From assembly GCF_001552255.1 (NCBI RefSeq), contig NZ_BCQV01000034.1:1-52483 (forward strand): a stretch of DNA of 52,483 nucleotides, written 5' to 3'. Source of the stretch: Alicyclobacillus shizuokensis NBRC 103103 (GTDB lineage Bacteria > Bacillota > Bacilli > Alicyclobacillales > Alicyclobacillaceae). The translations under genes and the position numbers were made by a program. Positions 50,645 to 52,483 of this stretch are shown one piece after another (the stretch's first letter is position 1; every line of letters begins with the position of its first letter). Under the pieces are notes generated by a model, which searched no databases, was not told where the DNA came from, and saw only the letters and a list, made by a program, of their open reading frames with translations.

Positions 50645-50902
50645 TCACGAGCTTTGGGAACGGCCGAACGGATTTAGCTTTTTAAGCCGGTCCGCTGTCT
50701 TTCGGCTCATCAACTCCGACTCATGGGTATAAAAATCCGCGGTTGTCGATAGCCGGGTATGCCGTAGGCGGATGGCCTTCAAATCCGCCCCATCCTCGCG
50801 TAAAAGCATGGCGGTGGTGTATCTAAGGTGATACAGCCGGATGTGGGGAAGGTCATGCTGGGTGGCCGCCATGGTCATTGGCGGAGGTGTGGCCAATGAC
50901 AC
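50645..50902 (-). pseudogene. C-terminal fragment of a tyrosine recombinase (phage-type integrase)
   Basis: 85 residues matching the catalytic end of tyrosine recombinases: YHLRYTTAMLLREDGADLKAI holds the H-x-x-R-like HLR box, and LRHTRLSTTADFYTHESE holds the second His, T-T and the active Tyr. The family normally runs to 300-400 residues; the core-binding domain, the first Arg and the Lys are missing upstream. The first conserved Gly-His is Arg-His. It points away from the alcohol dehydrogenase and ends next to tRNA-Arg, the usual place for an integrase. Non-functional. Confidence 0.75.
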
Positions 50903-51152
50903 CGGACTTGCGATATCCTGTCGAGGTCTCGATCGACAAAACTTTACCCACAGGTTACATCGAAAGGTCGAGAGGAGAATAGGGAATTCCCAGCAGAATA
51001 GCTCGTCTTATTACTTGGAAAAAGATGTAACACCCATGGCCTTGTGATGACTTGCCCTTGAATGTTAAAATATAAAAGTCCTAAGAATAAGGATGTTGAA
51101 AAATTAAATTCTGGTTTTTCCAATATTTCTATAACTAAAAGGAGGGGTCGGT
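50903..51152. other. AT-rich intergenic region before the alcohol dehydrogenase
   Basis: 250 bases. The right half is markedly AT-rich (from about 51060) and probably holds the promoter of the dehydrogenase gene. TATAAA at 51071 and TTGCCC at 51052 are only 13 bases apart, so I do not call them. No gene seen. Confidence 0.35.
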
Positions 51153-52190
51153 TTGAAGGCGCTTGTGTATCGTGGTCCCGGAAAGAAGGAATGGACGGAC
51201 AAACCAATGCCAACCATTCAATCGCCCACCGATGCGATTGTTAGAATCACGAAGACCACCATATGCGGTACGGACCTGCACATCTTGAAAGGTGATGTGC
51301 CTGCGGTCGTCGAGGGCCGGACGCTTGGCCATGAAGGCGTCGGCATTATTGAGGAAGTCGGATCTGGCGTTCATAACTTCAAGGCTGGAGACAGGGTTGT
51401 GATTTCCTGCGTTACGTCCTGCGCCAAGTGTGATAACTGTAGGAAAGGCATGTACTCGCATTGTGAAGACGGCGGATGGATTCTTGGCCATCTCATCGAT
51501 GGAACACAGGCTGAGTATGTCCGCATTCCATATGCCGACACCAGTCTGTATCCGATACCGGACGGCGCCGATGAAGAGGCGCTCGTGATGCTAAGTGATA
51601 TCCTGCCCACTGGTTTTGAGGTAGGTGTCCTGAAGGGGAAAGTCCAGCCGGGAGATACTGTGGCACTTGTCGGCACCGGGCCTGTCGGGTTGGCGGCACT
51701 CCTTACGGCTCAGTTCTATTCTCCCGCTGAAATCATCGCGATTGACCTGGATGACAATCGACTGGAGGTTGCGCGGAAGTTTGGTGCCACGAAGACCATT
51801 AACAGTTCCAGCGACAACGCTGTGCAAGCTGTTTTGGACCTGACGAACGGCAGGGGTGTGGACGTTGCAATTGAAGCGGTCGGGGTACCAGCCACGTTCG
51901 AGCTCTGCCAGGAGGTTGTGGCTGCGGGCGGCCGCATTGCCAACGTGGGCGTGCACGGAAAGAGTGTGGATCTCCACCTCGAGAAACTGTGGATTCACAA
52001 TATCACTTTAACCACTGGACTCGTGGATACCAATTCGACACCGATGCTGCTGAAAACCGTAGCTGCCGGAAAGATTGAGCCCAAGCTGCTTATCACCCAC
52101 CGTTTTCCACTCTCTGATATCATAAAGGCATACGATGTCTTCGGAAACGCCGCGAAAGAGAATGCACTGAAGGTCATTCTGTATCAATGA
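51153..52190 (+). CDS. Zinc-dependent alcohol dehydrogenase
   Basis: A 345-residue medium-chain dehydrogenase. Catalytic zinc ligands are Cys38 (TICGTD) and His60-Glu61 (LGHEGVG) with a later Asp/Cys; the structural zinc lobe has four Cys in CVTSCAKCDNCRKGMYSHC. The cofactor loop is GTGPVGLAAL, with Asp after IIAID, favouring NAD. The core GCTGT-like region and GWILGHLIDGTQAEYVRIP resemble Bacillota isopropanol/propanol dehydrogenases. TTG 51153 follows AAAGGAGG. It sits between the two 23-bp repeats, so it may be cargo of the lost element, or a resident gene beside it. Confidence 0.9.
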   Translation: MKALVYRGPGKKEWTDKPMPTIQSPTDAIVRITKTTICGTDLHILKGDVPAVVEGRTLGHEGVGIIEEVGSGVHNFKAGDRVVISCVTSCAKCDNCRKGMYSHCEDGGWILGHLIDGTQAEYVRIPYADTSLYPIPDGADEEALVMLSDILPTGFEVGVLKGKVQPGDTVALVGTGPVGLAALLTAQFYSPAEIIAIDLDDNRLEVARKFGATKTINSSSDNAVQAVLDLTNGRGVDVAIEAVGVPATFELCQEVVAAGGRIANVGVHGKSVDLHLEKLWIHNITLTTGLVDTNSTPMLLKTVAAGKIEPKLLITHRFPLSDIIKAYDVFGNAAKENALKVILYQ

Positions 52191-52232
52191 GATCTTAGTC
52201 GTGGTGAGTTGTGGCACAGTAGATGCCATGCA

Positions 52233-52265
52233 GATCCCCTTCAAACATCATGAAGGGGGTCTTTT
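52233..52265 (+). terminator. Rho-independent terminator of the alcohol dehydrogenase gene
   Basis: An 11-bp stem GATCCCCTTCA / TGAAGGGGGTC (one T-G pair), loop AACATCA, then TTTT. Confidence 0.8.
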
Positions 52266-52387
52266 CAATCTTAGTGGGGTTCGATTCCTAAGCTTTACGA
52301 AGGTGATATATTGGTTCATGGTCACGCACTGTACCATCAGTGCATACCCTGCGGTGACTTCGTTCATACAATCGGGACGATAATGAA

Positions 52388-52410
52388 TTGGGAACGAGTT
52401 GGGAACGAAA
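52388..52410 (+). repeat. 23-bp repeat, copy 2 (TTGGGAAC doublet)
   Basis: Same orientation and spacing as the copy at 50622. The rest of the window after it (to 52483) shows no gene I can recognise. Confidence 0.65.
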
Positions 52411-52483
52411 CGCAGTACGGGGCAGGGAACGCTTATCCTATAGAGTCCACAAAGAAACCCGTGAAAACCTGCCTGACCACCCT

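Noticed and set aside
51052-51076. TTGCCC and TATAAA as promoter of the alcohol dehydrogenase
   Set aside because: A spacing of 13 bases is too short for sigma-A.
1-52483. CRISPR arrays
   Set aside because: No run of regularly spaced direct repeats was seen on reading the window; only the short repeats listed were found.

Overview
The window reads as a chromosomal segment of an endospore-forming, high-GC member of the Bacillota. The main evidence is the block uvrC - sdhCAB - gerE - marR (ysmB-like) - murI/racE - rdgB (ysnA), which as I recall is the gene order of the Bacillus subtilis chromosome, plus a nearly textbook GerE. A B12-dependent ribonucleotide reductase, many TTG/GTG starts with strong Shine-Dalgarno sites and high GC make an Alicyclobacillaceae-type organism plausible; that last step is inference.

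Layout. 1-3768: an AT-richer glycan island (family 4 glycosyltransferase, a decayed IS66 transposase, an Asp2-like serine hydrolase), ending at tRNA-Leu(CAG). 4033-10948: a LigB/MEMO-type pseudogene, folD, a fabG + HadA/HadB-like split dehydratase operon, dapF, a polytopic membrane protein, an MBL-fold hydrolase and a HAD-IIA phosphatase. 11037-17128: nrdR-nrdJ behind a promoter with two NrdR-box-like sites, yceI, and a stand-alone fabF. 17201-22223 (minus): six tightly packed genes, namely a PaaG-like crotonase, a dienoyl-CoA-reductase-like SDR, a FabL-like SDR, IpdA- and IpdB-like CoA-transferase-fold subunits, and a BadH-like SDR. 22439-30248: polysaccharide deacetylase, argJ, corA, a MarR regulator, an LCP cell-wall ligase with an SH3 tail, small proteins and a true enoyl-CoA hydratase. 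30422-37685: ppa/cax divergent pair, ilvA/hisC divergent pair, lgt, a small unknown, gltX. 37877-38106: tRNA-Gln(CTG)-Glu(CTC)-Lys(CTT). 38220-50327: a sigma-region-2-like membrane fusion protein, uvrC, sdhCAB, a phosphate-uptake pair (DUF47/Pit), a DUF1292 protein, gerE, marR, murI, rdgB. 50390-52483: a decayed tRNA-Gly, tRNA-Arg(TCT), an integrase fragment and a zinc alcohol dehydrogenase bracketed by 23-bp repeats, which looks like the remains of an integrative element.

How the genes work together. Most are housekeeping. The part that stands out is the 17.2-22.2 kb operon. IpdAB (the cholesterol last-ring hydrolase), BadH (2-hydroxycyclohexanecarboxyl-CoA dehydrogenase), a PaaG-type isomerase lacking both hydratase glutamates, and a DECR-type reductase all handle CoA esters of rings or conjugated dienes. 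Together they suggest a pathway that adjusts double bonds in an alicyclic acyl-CoA, oxidises it to a cyclic beta-keto-CoA and opens the ring with an IpdAB-type enzyme rather than BadI. That is my leading candidate for an undescribed system here. All family assignments come from motif reading without database searches.
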